Assembly (NCBI GenBank): GCA_018907035.1
Contig: JACCIC010000123.1
Coordinates: 310,001 to 374,000, forward strand
Length of the DNA stretch: 64,000 nt
Source of the DNA: Sycobia sp. Sy_11
Lineage: Eukaryota > Arthropoda > Insecta > Hymenoptera > Epichrysomallidae
Direction: 5' to 3'
A program made the position numbers and the translations under genes. Below the pieces are notes generated by a model, which saw nothing but the letters and a program-made list of their open reading frames with translations, was not told the origin of the DNA and ran no database searches. This document shows positions 51,406 to 62,639 of the stretch, in pieces (the first letter of the stretch is position 1; every line of letters starts with the position of its first letter).

Positions 51406-52479
51406 TAATTCTGCTTCGAATATAAGTAAGATAATTCTACAAAATTCTAATATTATTACACAAAATACTCATATTTTCCCTGGTAGAAATCTGAACTTTT
51501 TTGATAGGTTGGGAAGTAGTTTGTAGGTAGTTTAAATAGAAGTATTTATATTGCCTAGAAAATCGGTATTTTTTGGAATAAAAAATAATGAACAGTGTGC
51601 GTATATTAACAAATAGGTATAAACTAGTTTCAATATTTTATAAACCTTAGCCTTGTTTTTGGCTAGTAATTATGATTCGAAAATATTATGACACGATTTG
51701 AATATAAGTTTTTAGTTTTTAAACTAAATGTCATTCTTTTTCAAGTTCAATATAATTCTTAGATATTAATTCAATAAGACTAATGGAATAATTAAGTATT
51801 AATAAAGTAAATAATTAACTTGTAATACCTAATTTTTTATATGTAATAAAATAATATAAATTATGCATATATTTTTAGGTTGTATATTAATATATTTTAA
51901 TTTATTTATTTATTTAGTAATATACTAAATAATATGTAATATTTTATTTTGAAAAATGTAACAATTATTTTCCCTGTAAAAAGAAAACTATAATAAATGT
52001 CACTGCCTGATTTACAATAGGATTTTTTTCTTCTTATTCGAAAAGAGCTCGTTTATCATATATATCGCGTATCTTTATAACCTTAACATAAGTAGTCAGC
52101 TGAACACGTTCAAACGTAGCGGGAGGCTTGAATGCGACTAATTTGTCTGAAACATTTTTTTTGTATTTAATATATTTATGAATGCAGAAATGGGCTACTT
52201 TAAAAATCTATTTATTAAGAGAAATACATAGAAGCTCTTAAATACCTATACGGTCTTGTGAGATAGTAGTAAGTCTAAAACAGTTTATGTGAATCGTTTA
52301 ACTTCGACACGTGGATTTTTTCCGAACATTTTTAGAACACCAGATTTGATTGTTGTTAATAGTCAACTATTCCTGATGATCGACACTTATGCATGCTCTA
52401 AAGCATCTGTAACGTATTGCTGCTATTGCGTTGCGTATGAGCGCAGCACTTAGCCCAACCTGACCGAACCTATACGACT

Positions 52480-52713
52480 AATATCAGCCAAGCAGAGTTG
52501 GTTAGACATAAAAACTTGCTGTCTCCATTATATGTTCTTTCTCTCTCACTTCCCTTTCGCAGTGTCGCGCAGTGCATTTTGTAGAAGCTGTGTAGCGAAT
52601 TTTTCGTTTGTGAAAAAACATTTTAATTAAAATATTTTATATTGCTGCACAAGACGTTACCGGTGATTAATGTGGTCGAGGAATTCACATTTTGAAATTT
52701 GAATTTTATTAAG
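52480..52713 (+). promoter_or_regulatory. Putative promoter and 5' exon of the DUF4806-like gene
   Basis: This stretch is more GC-balanced than its surroundings and ends at AAG|GTGAGT (donor at 52714). It lies 5' of the first recognised coding exon. An ATGTGGTCG at 52671, like the MWS start common to this gene family as I recall it, is followed by in-frame stops, so the exon is either untranslated or damaged. Confidence 0.3.
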
Positions 52714-52950
52714 GTGAGTATGAAATTTAATATTAAAAATTGAATACAAAAGCTAATAAAAAAGTTTGAAAATGTATCTTTGAAATAGTACAAAGGGACG
52801 TCATTTGAAATTCTGTTAATTGTTAGAAATTTAAAAAATTCTTATAAATTAATAAAAATACGTTTTAGAAAAGTACAAAAAATAATAATTTGTAAATATA
52901 ATATATTTTAAATATAATAATAAGATTTTTTATTGAAAGAATTTTCTAAC

Positions 52951-52952
<2 letters not shown>

Positions 52953-52992
<40 letters not shown>
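52953..52992. repeat. (TA)n microsatellite in first intron
   Basis: About 20 TA units between the putative 5' exon and the next exon. Confidence 0.93.
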
Positions 52993-52995
<3 letters not shown>

Positions 52996-53071
52996 GATAA
53001 TTCAGTAATATAATTATAATGCTCAGTCTAATTTGATTATATGTTTCACTAATTAAGACAGTATATTTCAG

Positions 53072-54051
53072 AAAGTCAATCAGCATCAAGTAGTAAATGT
53101 ATCTTGATACCAAACAAAAGAAAATTATTAAATAATGAAATAAATGTTATATCAAACGATTTTGATTCAGATGTGCATCAAGAAATACAATCAAACGTTA
53201 CTGTTAAAAGTTAGTAAATTAAATTTTTAGTATTTATACTTTAATGATATTATTGATAATAAATATAATAAATTACAGAACATCGCAAAATAGAACTTGT
53301 CCAAAAAGAAAATTATATTAATGATAAACTCATAACTAGTAAGTAATTTACTTGGTATTATGTCCTGTAATTTTCGTATATTCATTTTTTTTCAGTTTTA
53401 CATGAAGTGAAGGCGGTGGAAAATGAATTAGATTTTATTAAAAATCAACTTCAACGAATACAAGTTTTGCAAGAAAATTTTTCAAATATTTCCCAAGAAG
53501 AATTTTGTGGTAACATTTCTCAAATCAATAAGAAATTTACCTATAACATACCATTTAAAACGGTAAATGAATGTGAAGCGTTTAATTATGCTTTAAAACA
53601 CGATGAACCCTTAATTAAAGATGTGGTATGTTTTTTTTTTTAATATAAATATAATATTATTTTGTTTTACAAGAAATTTATTCTTTTTAGACTTCTGTTT
53701 TGAAAAGTGGAGTGGGTTCCTCTTTATCGATATCTAGAAGTCTTGTGAACATGTTAAAAATGTTTCTAAGTAAAGACATTGCGATGCAATATGTCGCCAT
53801 TAAAAAAAAAATAATAAATTTATAATGAAAAATACAGAATTTTTTAATAAAATCGAAGGTAAGAATAGAATATTTTTCTTAAATTATAATATTTAGAGTT
53901 ATATTTCAAAATTCATACTTTTTTAGTAATCGTTAAGCATAGAAGAAATTTGATGGGGTTAGAAACCAATGACAAGGAAATAACTAGAGCATTAAGTAAT
54001 GTTCTGTGCAATGCAATATCGTGGTACAAGAGTTCAAATAATCACAAATAA
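53072..54051 (+). pseudogene. DUF4806-like multi-exon gene, disrupted
   Basis: Five exons fit with consistent phases and GT..AG borders: 53072-53209, 53279-53338, 53396-53625, 53691-53858 and 53927-54051 (stop TAA). Introns are 57-69 bp, typical of insects. The first two exons are polar. The third has a Glu/Gln-rich, coiled-coil-like start, then PFKTVNECEAFNYALKHDEP, the opening of the DUF4806 domain as I know it. The fourth continues GVGSSLSISRSLVNMLKMFL, and the fifth VIVKHRRNL and EITRALSNVL. The domain has no established function and is common in uncharacterised ant and wasp proteins. Exon 4 has 10 A where 11 would keep the frame (53812-53821), giving an early stop. No in-frame ATG was found in exon 1, so the 5' end is missing or unrecognised. 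Confidence 0.6.
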
Positions 54052-54223
54052 TGAAACTCTTGGTGATATGTATCATACAGCGCATCCAAAAATAATTGCG
54101 ACAGCTACAATTAGCAATGGAGTTTTGAAAATCGATCAAAGTAATCTTGGATTAGAGGACGCATCAGATTTAGATTCAACTTCCAGCAGCTTCGAAGAAA
54201 GCTACTTACAAAATCTTTCATAA
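53999..54223 (+). other. Alternative-frame extension of the last exon
   Basis: Overlapping the last exon in another frame, an open stretch continues past the TAA at 54051 and ends at 54223 with an acidic/Ser-rich tail (LEDASDLDSTSSSFEESY). It looks coding in composition. It could be the original C terminus of the DUF4806-like protein reached through a second frame slip, or it may be chance. Confidence 0.25.
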
Positions 54224-54239
54224 TAATAATCGTAATTCC

Positions 54240-55040
54240 GATTAAATTATTATAGTTACTAAAGTAATTATGTATTAAAATACTATAAAATTATAGAAAT
54301 CTTTTAAAGTTATATTTTCTAAGATATGTTTAGCGCTAAAATGTTTTTATAATTTTGTTATAAATATATTGTTTGTTATCTATCTAAATAATGTTTTTTT
54401 CTTTAAATCTATTGTACGTTTTATTTTGTAGCTGTAAAATATGAAAGATAAATATTTTGAATTTTCATAAGCATTTAACAAAATACATTCTATATGAATA
54501 ATAATAAGAATATTTAGTCACATCATATGTCTATTTATAATAGAGCATGAATTTTTAAATTAATCATTATTTAAATAAATTAAATATCCATTATTAATAT
54601 AAATAAATATTTAATTTATAAATATCCATTATTTAAATAAATTAAATAAATTTATACATGTGCGTGCATGAGCGCGTACACGTATGTGGGGGGAGGGGGA
54701 AATTATTAATAAAATATTATTTTCCGATTATCTTGGTAGTAACTACAAATAACATTAATAAAAAGTGTCTCTATTCTATTTTAAAAAATAGTTCAGTCTA
54801 AATAGTTAGAACATACTTAGTTTCAATGCAGTTGTTATAGGTAGCGTAAGAGGCAGTTAGTTCACAGAAGTTGTGCTAGGTATTAAATACCTAAAAAATA
54901 GGTTTAGAAACTGTATATATAAATGAGCTCGAATGACCCGAAAAAACGTTACATGTTAAGCTATTTTCTACCGAAGTGAAATACCTTGTTATTAGGTTTC
55001 GTGCTAACCAAATACCTTGTTTATAGCGTAAAAATTTTTA
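54240..55040. other. AT-rich 3' region of the unit
   Basis: No coding frame. It holds a perfect palindrome at 54877-54893 (TAGGTATTAAATACCTA) and direct repeats AAATACCTTGTT at 54979-54990 and 55010-55021. Confidence 0.6.
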
Positions 55041-55084
55041 GCATTTCTACCAGGGTTATAACATACTTTGTCAAGATAATTCCA

Positions 55085-55170
55085 CTAAAATTATAATGGA
55101 TTATAATATAACTGCAATTATAATATCATTAAAAATTATAATATCACTGAAATTATAATTTATAATAAAT
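55085..55170. repeat. Imperfect tandem repeat of about 18 bp
   Basis: Repeated AATTATAATATCAYTRAA-type units just outside the right inverted repeat. Confidence 0.6.
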
Positions 55171-55539
55171 ACAAATTATTGTATTGACATGAAGTAGTTG
55201 CTAGTAAAGTCGTATCTCTATTGAATTGTTTTGCCAAGTCAATGCAACTTTTTTTTAATACATAAGAAGTTAAATAAAGTTGTCCTTGAGAGTTCATGAC
55301 TTATACTGTAGAAAATATACGAATTTTAATTCGTTCGCTTTTTATTATCTTTGCTACAGCGAATTTAAGACGATAGCTGAAATATTTAATAGCTATTATA
55401 AATAATATGTAAAAGTTGTGTACAAAATATTTGTATTCGGAAATGTTATGTAAGATTGAACTACGTTGTATAATTAAATCGGATTGGCAACGAAATTACT
55501 TAAATTACTTATTAATTTTCTTTATAATAGGAATGTCTA

Positions 55540-55679
55540 CTTCATTCGACAGGTAAGCTGTGCCCCGCCGTCTCCTATACATACATTGTCGACTACGGAG
55601 CTGCGGAATGCACTGGTGTTGAACAACACAGTCACGCGGCTGTGATAAAAATGATGTTTTAATCTTGTACATTCACCAG

Positions 55680-55720
<41 letters not shown>

Positions 55721-56290
55721 ACATGTACACTCACGTGCGTGTGCACGTACGCGCAGAAACTTCGACTACAACAGCGACGTGATGTATACTATTGTAATAT
55801 TAAATATATGAAAGCCGCATAAATACCCGCACGAGAAAGGGGGGGGGGTTTAAAAAAGCATAAAAAACCCTCGCTTTGGCTTCAATCAAAAGCTTTCGAA
55901 TATCCGAGGCTCGCGACCTTCGTCCCGCGCGAGTAAGAGGAAGTGGCTCTTCACAACTGCGATCTGTCGCATAGAATCTGCACCACTGTACACCAACTGG
56001 GATGTGCTTTTTAATGAAACTCCCATCGTTTACAATGAGTCGTTACATTCGAGAGTGTCTTTCGCCTTACCAGGCGCTACTCGTGCGTACGAGTTTTATA
56101 CGAGGGCAAAACCGATATATTTGTTCGAACCCCACGCCGACGCTTTCTTTCAAATGGATGAACATCAGAAACTGAAGCTCGAAAAGTCTGCCGTAATTGG
56201 ATCTTTTATTAATATTTTATGATGCGTTTTAATGACGATGCAGGCACATAGAAGCGATGCGTGATCCAATGTTTACGCGTGTGTATTGAA
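55540..56290. other. GC-richer block with (CA)n tract
   Basis: Moderately GC-rich, with about 18 CA units at 55681-55716 and a G9 run near 55841. A 72-codon plus frame at 56004-56222 has no recognised motif. Confidence 0.4.
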
Positions 56291-57121
56291 AACGATCGCA
56301 GTAATATAGCGTAAGGCATATAATAATTGCAATCAAAGCTCCCTTTATATAGTTATTGTAGAATAGCTTTTATAATAGCCATTAAAATGTTTATTTATTT
56401 TGGCGAAATTCAGCATTTCCCGCGTGGTGTACACTAGACGATTCGCTTGCTCTTTACGTACATTTTCTCTGCAAATAAAGTCACTGTTCACACGACTCGA
56501 ACCTCTTCATTTCGGCCATTCGAAGTCAGTATAGGCTTTCAGCATTTTACATACGAATCTTTCGTTAAAAAATGGTTTACAATAAATGTCTTTTAGTCGT
56601 AAGAAATTAAATTTAATGTTTTTGTTTTGGTGCAAGTTCATGTTCATTCTTATTTATAGAATATCACATAAATTTTTTATACTACAATATGCTAGAAGAA
56701 TTAAATTCTATACAGGGTGTTCGAAATATTCCAGATCCTTTTCTTTGATCATAGAAAATAAGCGCTTTGGAAAAACATTTTAAATGCTTAAAAAGTTGCT
56801 TTTTTTGACGATTGAATTTCATAGTAACCATAAACTTGTGATTGATGACTGATGATTTACTGGTCATTTAATGAGTACTTTCAGTTTGTTACAATAACTA
56901 AAGTTCATAAAAGAAAAAATAAGAAAAAATCCTCAAATTATGCTTTTGTACCCGGATTTGAATAAATACGCTTAACTTTACCTCTACATATTTGTGAACG
57001 TTTTTTATTCAGGAGTTATTATATTACTATATTATTACGTATAAAAAGTTTTCTTGAAGCATTTCATTTCTATCTTGAAAGACCTGCGCAGATTATTTTA
57101 AAATAATTAGATAAGATGGTC

Positions 57122-57125
<4 letters not shown>

Positions 57126-57169
<44 letters not shown>
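57126..57169. repeat. (TA)n microsatellite
   Basis: About 22 TA units ending 20 bp before the small ORF. Confidence 0.95.
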
Positions 57170-57171
<2 letters not shown>

Positions 57172-57188
57172 AAATTGGAGGAAAAAAC

Positions 57189-57359
57189 ATGAGTTCTTAT
57201 TTCAATAAAAAGATCGGCTACAGTAACAACTCGAACACCTTGAATAATTCGATCGAATCACGTGTCACAGGTAAGTTGAGAAAAAAGCAAAGAAATAGAG
57301 TTTATTTAATTTATAAGAAGCATTTGAAACGTACATATTTGAATAAACGGTTCACGTGA
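57189..57359 (+). CDS. Small ORF or first coding exon, unrecognised
   Basis: ATG 57189 has a good insect start context (AAAAAAC before ATG). The frame begins MSSYFNKKIGYSNNSNTL and reaches CAG|GTAAGT, a near-perfect splice donor, at 57270-57271. Unspliced, it runs 56 codons to a TGA at 57357-57359 with a very basic C-terminal half. Spliced to the acceptor TTTTTCGCAG ending at 57377, it would keep phase and add SVTNLLSNGCVAL before a stop. I recognise neither version. The combination of start context and donor is suggestive but could be chance. Confidence 0.22.
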   Translation: MSSYFNKKIGYSNNSNTLNNSIESRVTGKLRKKQRNRVYLIYKKHLKRTYLNKRFT

Positions 57360-57829
57360 GAAAAATATTTTTCGCAGCTTCGGTGACAAATTTATTATCA
57401 AACGGGTGCGTAGCATTATAAATCAGCGAATAGAAAATTTGTGTCCATTCAGATGAATTCAGTATACAAATTTAAAATTTATTTACCAATCGAGATACAT
57501 TAATAAAGACAGACGTAAAGTATTTTCAGCTAATTTTTTTTTCTTTTTGAATAGATTATTTTCATTTTGTACGTTCAAAACAGATCACCGTAGAGCACGA
57601 ATGTAATAGTAATCTATTATCGACTTCCATTGTGCACGGAAGAGCAAACCCAAGCGAATTGAGCAACAACGTGATATTTTTGCAAATTCGACGCGAACAT
57701 TGAGGAACAACTCTTCCGCGTTTAAATTCGGAAGAAGCGCACGTGGTCTCCTGAAAGTCAAAGAGGTGCTGGCGTTTGGGTGAATACCCGCTGAAGAATT
57801 GAGGTAAAAAAGCTAGCGCTCATGGAACG

Positions 57830-57831
<2 letters not shown>

Positions 57832-57884
<53 letters not shown>
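57832..57884. repeat. (TA)n microsatellite
   Basis: About 26 TA units. Confidence 0.95.
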
Positions 57885-57888
<4 letters not shown>

Positions 57889-58204
57889 AAGCACGCACAG
57901 CTATGACTTAAGCGCAGACGCGCAGATGGACCATACATCGGAGGAGTATTCTGTGAGCCTACGAGCTCACCAGAATATTGTCCGGCTATATAACACCTAT
58001 ATATATCTATATAAGCATTCTTGTACTTATATATAAGCGCACTACGTAAACGCGCTGGTACGATGTATTTTCGCGTACATTACCAGGTGTGCGCGCCAAC
58101 TCTCGCTGCTTTTTCCTTATGTGGATGCCTTCCTTCCATCTCCCTCATCCTACTCCTCGCGTGTTTCTTGGGTTCGACGAGCCTGTATTACGAGCGAGTC
58201 GCCA

Positions 58205-58224
58205 TGTGTGTGTGTGTGTGTCTC

Positions 58225-58299
<75 letters not shown>

Positions 58300-58416
58300 G
58301 TGTGTGTGTGTGTGTGTGTGTAAGCTCACTACAGCATAAAGGGGACGCACATTTTCTCTTTCTTTTTCTCTTGCCCCCTCGTCTTCTTTCCCTCTCTCCT
58401 TCTCCCTCGCTCTCTC

Positions 58417-58465
<49 letters not shown>
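58205..58465. repeat. Compound (GT)n-(TC)n-(GT)n and second (TC)n
   Basis: GT, TC (with GT insert), TC and GT blocks to about 58321, then, after about 75 bp, another TC tract to about 58463. Confidence 0.95.
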
Positions 58466-58467
<2 letters not shown>

Positions 58468-58759
58468 TTCTCTATTTCTCTCTGTCTCTCTGTATTTCCT
58501 CCCTTCGTCTCTCCCTCTACATGTTAGGTAAATATCTCTTTTGGCTCGCCCCTTGAATGAGTGCGTGTTCCATTGAACGAACAGACGTCGGTGCACCAAC
58601 GTGCGTGCACGTGAGCGTAACTGCATATCCACCAAGAACTAGAGACAGAGAGAAAGAGAAAAATAAAGTCGTGTTCAGAAGACGGTGAACACTGAGCCCT
58701 CTTTCTCTCGTCCCCGCATATATTCCTAGATCTTCCTTCTTCCGGTATGATTCTCCCTT

Positions 58760-59770
58760 TTCTACAATCGCTTTTTAATTTTTTCCTCTCCTGCTCCCAT
58801 CCTCCCGAACGCGTAATTTTTTAATTTTGGCCTTGTAACTAAACCAAAATAACTCAATAGAGTTCAATCATATTGAATGGTCGTACAAGTAGACAAATAT
58901 ACGCCTGCGCGTAGAGAAAGAAGGAAAAATGCATAACAAGAGGAGTAATACGGGAAACACATGAAAAATGTTATACTTTTTTGTGTAAATCTTGTGTAAT
59001 CATAGTTGAAAAAGATCCTCTTAACGCTTTGTAAAATAATCTTATTAAATAGTCGTTAAAACTTAAAAAAGAAGATCCCGTAATGTTTATCTAAAAAAAT
59101 TTAGTAATTGTGAATTCGATTTTTAAAATTCTAATATAAAGATAGTTTATTTTTTAAAACTATGTACGTGTCTCTACATAGTACTATGTATGTTCGTGTG
59201 CTTTTGGTATCTGGTACAGGAAAAGAGCAAAAAATTTTTGAACAATATAAACACACTTTCTAAAAGTACAGAAGGTAGGTAGAGTAAATTGTATTGCAAT
59301 CCACTTAAGTATTCAAATAAGATACAATGCAGAGAGTTCAATGTTTTTTCTGATATCAAATAATACGTTTTGTAGGACAAATTAAATAACTTATTATCAA
59401 ATTAAAAAGATCAGAGAAAAAATTATGTGCACCAACAAAGAAAATACAGCAAAGGTACGTTTCGCTTCTAAAATAATTAAAAAACTACTTCTAACAAACA
59501 TAGAGATTTTAAAAGATTATAATATTTATATTTAGAGATTCTAAGAATCACAAAAATTATATTATAAAATTATATTATATACATTTATTCAAAATTATAT
59601 GGTAATGTAAAAATAATAATGAAACTTTTTGTATTATTTTGTATAATTCTATGTGTTTTCCAAATCTTAATATGGTCAAAAACTTAGTTACAAAATTAAA
59701 CTTTTTAAAATCATCTAAATTGGGAATATAAAATTAATTTGGTAAGTTTTTGCCTTTAGCTTTAATAATG
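58760..59770. other. AT-rich spacer, nothing recognised
   Basis: AT-rich, dense stops in all frames. Confidence 0.6.
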
Positions 59771-59771
59771 A

Positions 59772-59848
<77 letters not shown>
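59771..59848. repeat. (GT)n microsatellite
   Basis: About 38 uninterrupted GT units, the longest GT tract in the window. Confidence 0.95.
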
Positions 59849-59851
<3 letters not shown>

Positions 59852-60229
59852 TAAGTTTCTTAGCGAATATTCATAGCTATTGGTGTTCTTATCAATGTCA
59901 TCTAAGTTACTATTGCTACAGATATTTCAGGAAATTTCTTTTCTGCTTAAAACAAGTTATTAGATTAAGTTTCTTTATATATAGAATCTTCGGTAATGTT
60001 ATTACATGTATGCTATCATATAATTGCAATGATACTTTTATTACTTTTTTATATAATATAAACAAAAAATTAGTATAGAATTGCATTTCTAGATCAATTT
60101 ATGGTACGGGGATGATATCAAAAAGATATATACTTATTCTTTGAAGGGATAGAAAAAATTAAAGTTCTGTCCGTGTGCCTTTAATCAAACAAAAACAAAC
60201 TCGGCATTATATTTATAAATTTCCCGACC

Positions 60230-60840
60230 GACCGAAAAGCCTTAAAAATTCCTTTAAGAAAAAAAAATAACTGCGGGAAGAAAGAGCGAAAGAATAGCTG
60301 TACGGAGAGCGCGGCCGGGAGAGAGGAGATAGGCTTCGATAAGATGTGCACGGGTGGTCCTTTTCTCCCGCGTGTATATAACCGCGCACGATACCTATAT
60401 CTATATAGTGGTACACGCACCTTGTCTTGCCGAACGACGCGCGCGCGACGCCCACTCGACATGACCCCGGCTCGGACATTCACGTGCGTGCTCTCCTTCT
60501 ATTTCTCTCATCTCCTCCACCAGCTCGTTTCTCCCCGAGCGCGCACGCGCACTCACACACTAAGTACTGCGCTCGCGTCGACCGCGTCTCTGCATCAAAG
60601 GTGCGGACACGTGCGCCCCGCGCGCTGCAGTTCTCCGAGAGACGACGACGACGTGCACGTTGCTTTGTTAGCATATCGGCGTAGTATCGGCCGCCGTCTG
60701 GAGCTTATACCGAGACGATGACCCTTATAATTGCGCGTCTATGTACCTATGTATGCATAGATAGCTATACGACTACGGGCAGCCTGGCCTCAACTTTTAC
60801 GCGCGCGTTCGCATTCGTACACATATCATTTTTACAAATG
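60230..60840. other. GC/CpG-rich island with TATA-like word
   Basis: GC-rich block. GTGTATATAACCGCG at about 60371-60385 resembles a TATA box in GC-rich surroundings, with CpG-rich sequence downstream. Overlapping frames on both strands have no domains. Candidate promoter or enhancer only. Confidence 0.4.
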
Positions 60841-61142
60841 ATGGATCCAGCCCGATTTTCTGAACATTATGCATTTTGCCCTTCTAGTGACAAGAAAATG
60901 GTAGATAAATTCCTATTAACAATTTCATTGTTCATATTTATTTTTGTCATTTTTTCGGTCCGAATGTAACTGTTATTTCTGTCCATGAGCTGGTCGAAAT
61001 ATCTTAATATATATATACAACAGAAAAAAATTTGAAAAAAACTTTGATTATTTAATAAAAGACGAGTAGAGTTATTAAAATTTTTTTAAGGATTTAAAAA
61101 GCTGTGTTTTTTTTATGAAACGACATGTAAGAAACTGTTAAT

Positions 61143-61197
<55 letters not shown>
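61143..61197. repeat. (CA)n-(TA)n microsatellite
   Basis: Short ACAC run followed by about 20 TA units. Confidence 0.95.
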
Positions 61198-61199
<2 letters not shown>

Positions 61200-61201
<2 letters not shown>

Positions 61202-61940
61202 ATAAAGAGACCTTTTAAAATATAAATAAATAAATTTTAAATAAACGGAAAATTGCAAGGTACAACAACTTATGTTTATTGAATAACTTTAAGAAATAAA
61301 TAATCAACGGTTTGCATTTTATGCATTGAAAAAATTGTCAATTATCAAGTATGTTTAGAAAATATGTTTAGAAAATCTAAATGGGACTATGCCGTACAAT
61401 AAACTATACGAGATTATATGCGGAACAGAGCTAATAGGTTTTTTCTTTAACTTTCGACTCTTTTTTCTACATGGCACCGCAGTTAGGGAAACAAAGCACT
61501 TGCGATGGGTATGCGCCATTATGATCGCGTTACGTTATAATTTTCTTTGTAGGTGTTCGAATTCTCATCGAGTAATGGTAGTTCAAGAAGTAGGATTGCC
61601 TATAATCTATAGCAAATAACGTAGGAGACTAATGAGAAGATGAACAAAGATGAAGCTAAGAATTATTGCTAAATATTTTTGGGAGATTCACTGATTTTCA
61701 GATATTAAATACAATATTTATTAAGCATAAAAAATTTTACAAGATGTAATTTTTGAACACACAGTAACTGCTTTCTTGTAGTTTGGTCGGCATTCAAACG
61801 AGAAATGATATGAAAAGTAGTCAGCTGTTGTTATTATACGAGTATAAATAAATACGATGCGTGTATTTCAAAAACACATGGAAGCTCAAAGAAGAGCCAA
61901 GAACGCTCTCGATCACCTGGTCTGTCAAGATGGGCCAACG
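61200..61940. other. AT-rich spacer, nothing recognised
   Basis: No long ATG frame with recognisable features. Confidence 0.6.

Positions 61941-61941
<1 letters not shown>

Positions 61942-62001
<60 letters not shown>
61942..62001. repeat. (TA)n microsatellite
   Basis: About 30 TA units. Confidence 0.95.
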
Positions 62002-62005
<4 letters not shown>

Positions 62006-62099
62006 AGAGACAAGAAAACAGAGGATCTGTAAGTCTTCCAAAAGTACCTCTATCATTTCTTCACGTTTATAAGCAGTAGGTACAATATCGAACACAAGG

Positions 62100-62590
62100 C
62101 TCACATCCGTATACGAGTGTTTGTATATTATGTGTACACTGCTGCAGCGAGACTGTAGTGATACTCGCTAGAGCTTCCAGTGCGGCGGAAGATGTTAAAG
62201 TTGAGCGACCGAAGAAGGCCGGGCTGTGTTCGGCCCGCGCGCATCGGAGAAGCTGCACCGGAAGGAGGAGATTCGACGCAACGCGACGCATTCTCGTCGC
62301 CTGTATGAAAGACGCATAGAGAAGCGTAAGACCGCTCTCGTGTCTTGCTCTACTCGAGTGCTGCAGCCTCGTGGCGACTCGACCGCGGGTGGCGGAGGGG
62401 GTGGGAGTGGAAAGAGGGTAAAACAAGGGAAAACAAGGGAAAGAGCGTTTTTCAGGTGCAGAATCACGTTCTCATTCTACTTAACTATTTGCTCTCGACC
62501 TCGAGTGCGATGCTCTGCGGACTGCTGTACTTTATGCGTCGGGGCCGAATTTATTCGAAGGCTTTTGGGACCTCGGTTAATGAACAATCT
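62100..62590. other. GC-rich island
   Basis: GC-rich block with overlapping frames on both strands and a Gly-coding GGAGGGGGTGGGAG run. No domain was recognised. Confidence 0.4.
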
Positions 62591-62639
62591 CCCTACTTAC
62601 TTTTCTTTAATAAACTTGTGTATATAAATAATATGTATG

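Larger units (their letters stand above)
51478..55055. mobile_element. Putative inverted-repeat-bounded unit carrying a DUF4806-like gene
   Basis: CCCTGGTAGAAAT at 51478-51490 recurs as its exact reverse complement at 55043-55055. Similarity continues weakly for about 12 more bases inward (about 9 of 12 with one gap). The 3578-bp interval contains the split DUF4806-like gene and its presumed promoter. Near the right end are two direct copies of AAATACCTTGTT and a palindrome built on GGTATT/AATACC; one GGTATTT lies near the left end. Such subterminal motifs resemble transposase-binding sites. I found no clear target duplication and no transposase motif, so the unit is a hypothesis. Confidence 0.4.
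57580..58720. other. GC-richer block dominated by compound microsatellites
   Basis: Contains (TA)n at 57832-57884 and a long GT/TC/GT compound tract followed by a second TC tract. Long Ser/Leu or Arg/Glu frames on both strands are repeat artefacts. Confidence 0.5.
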
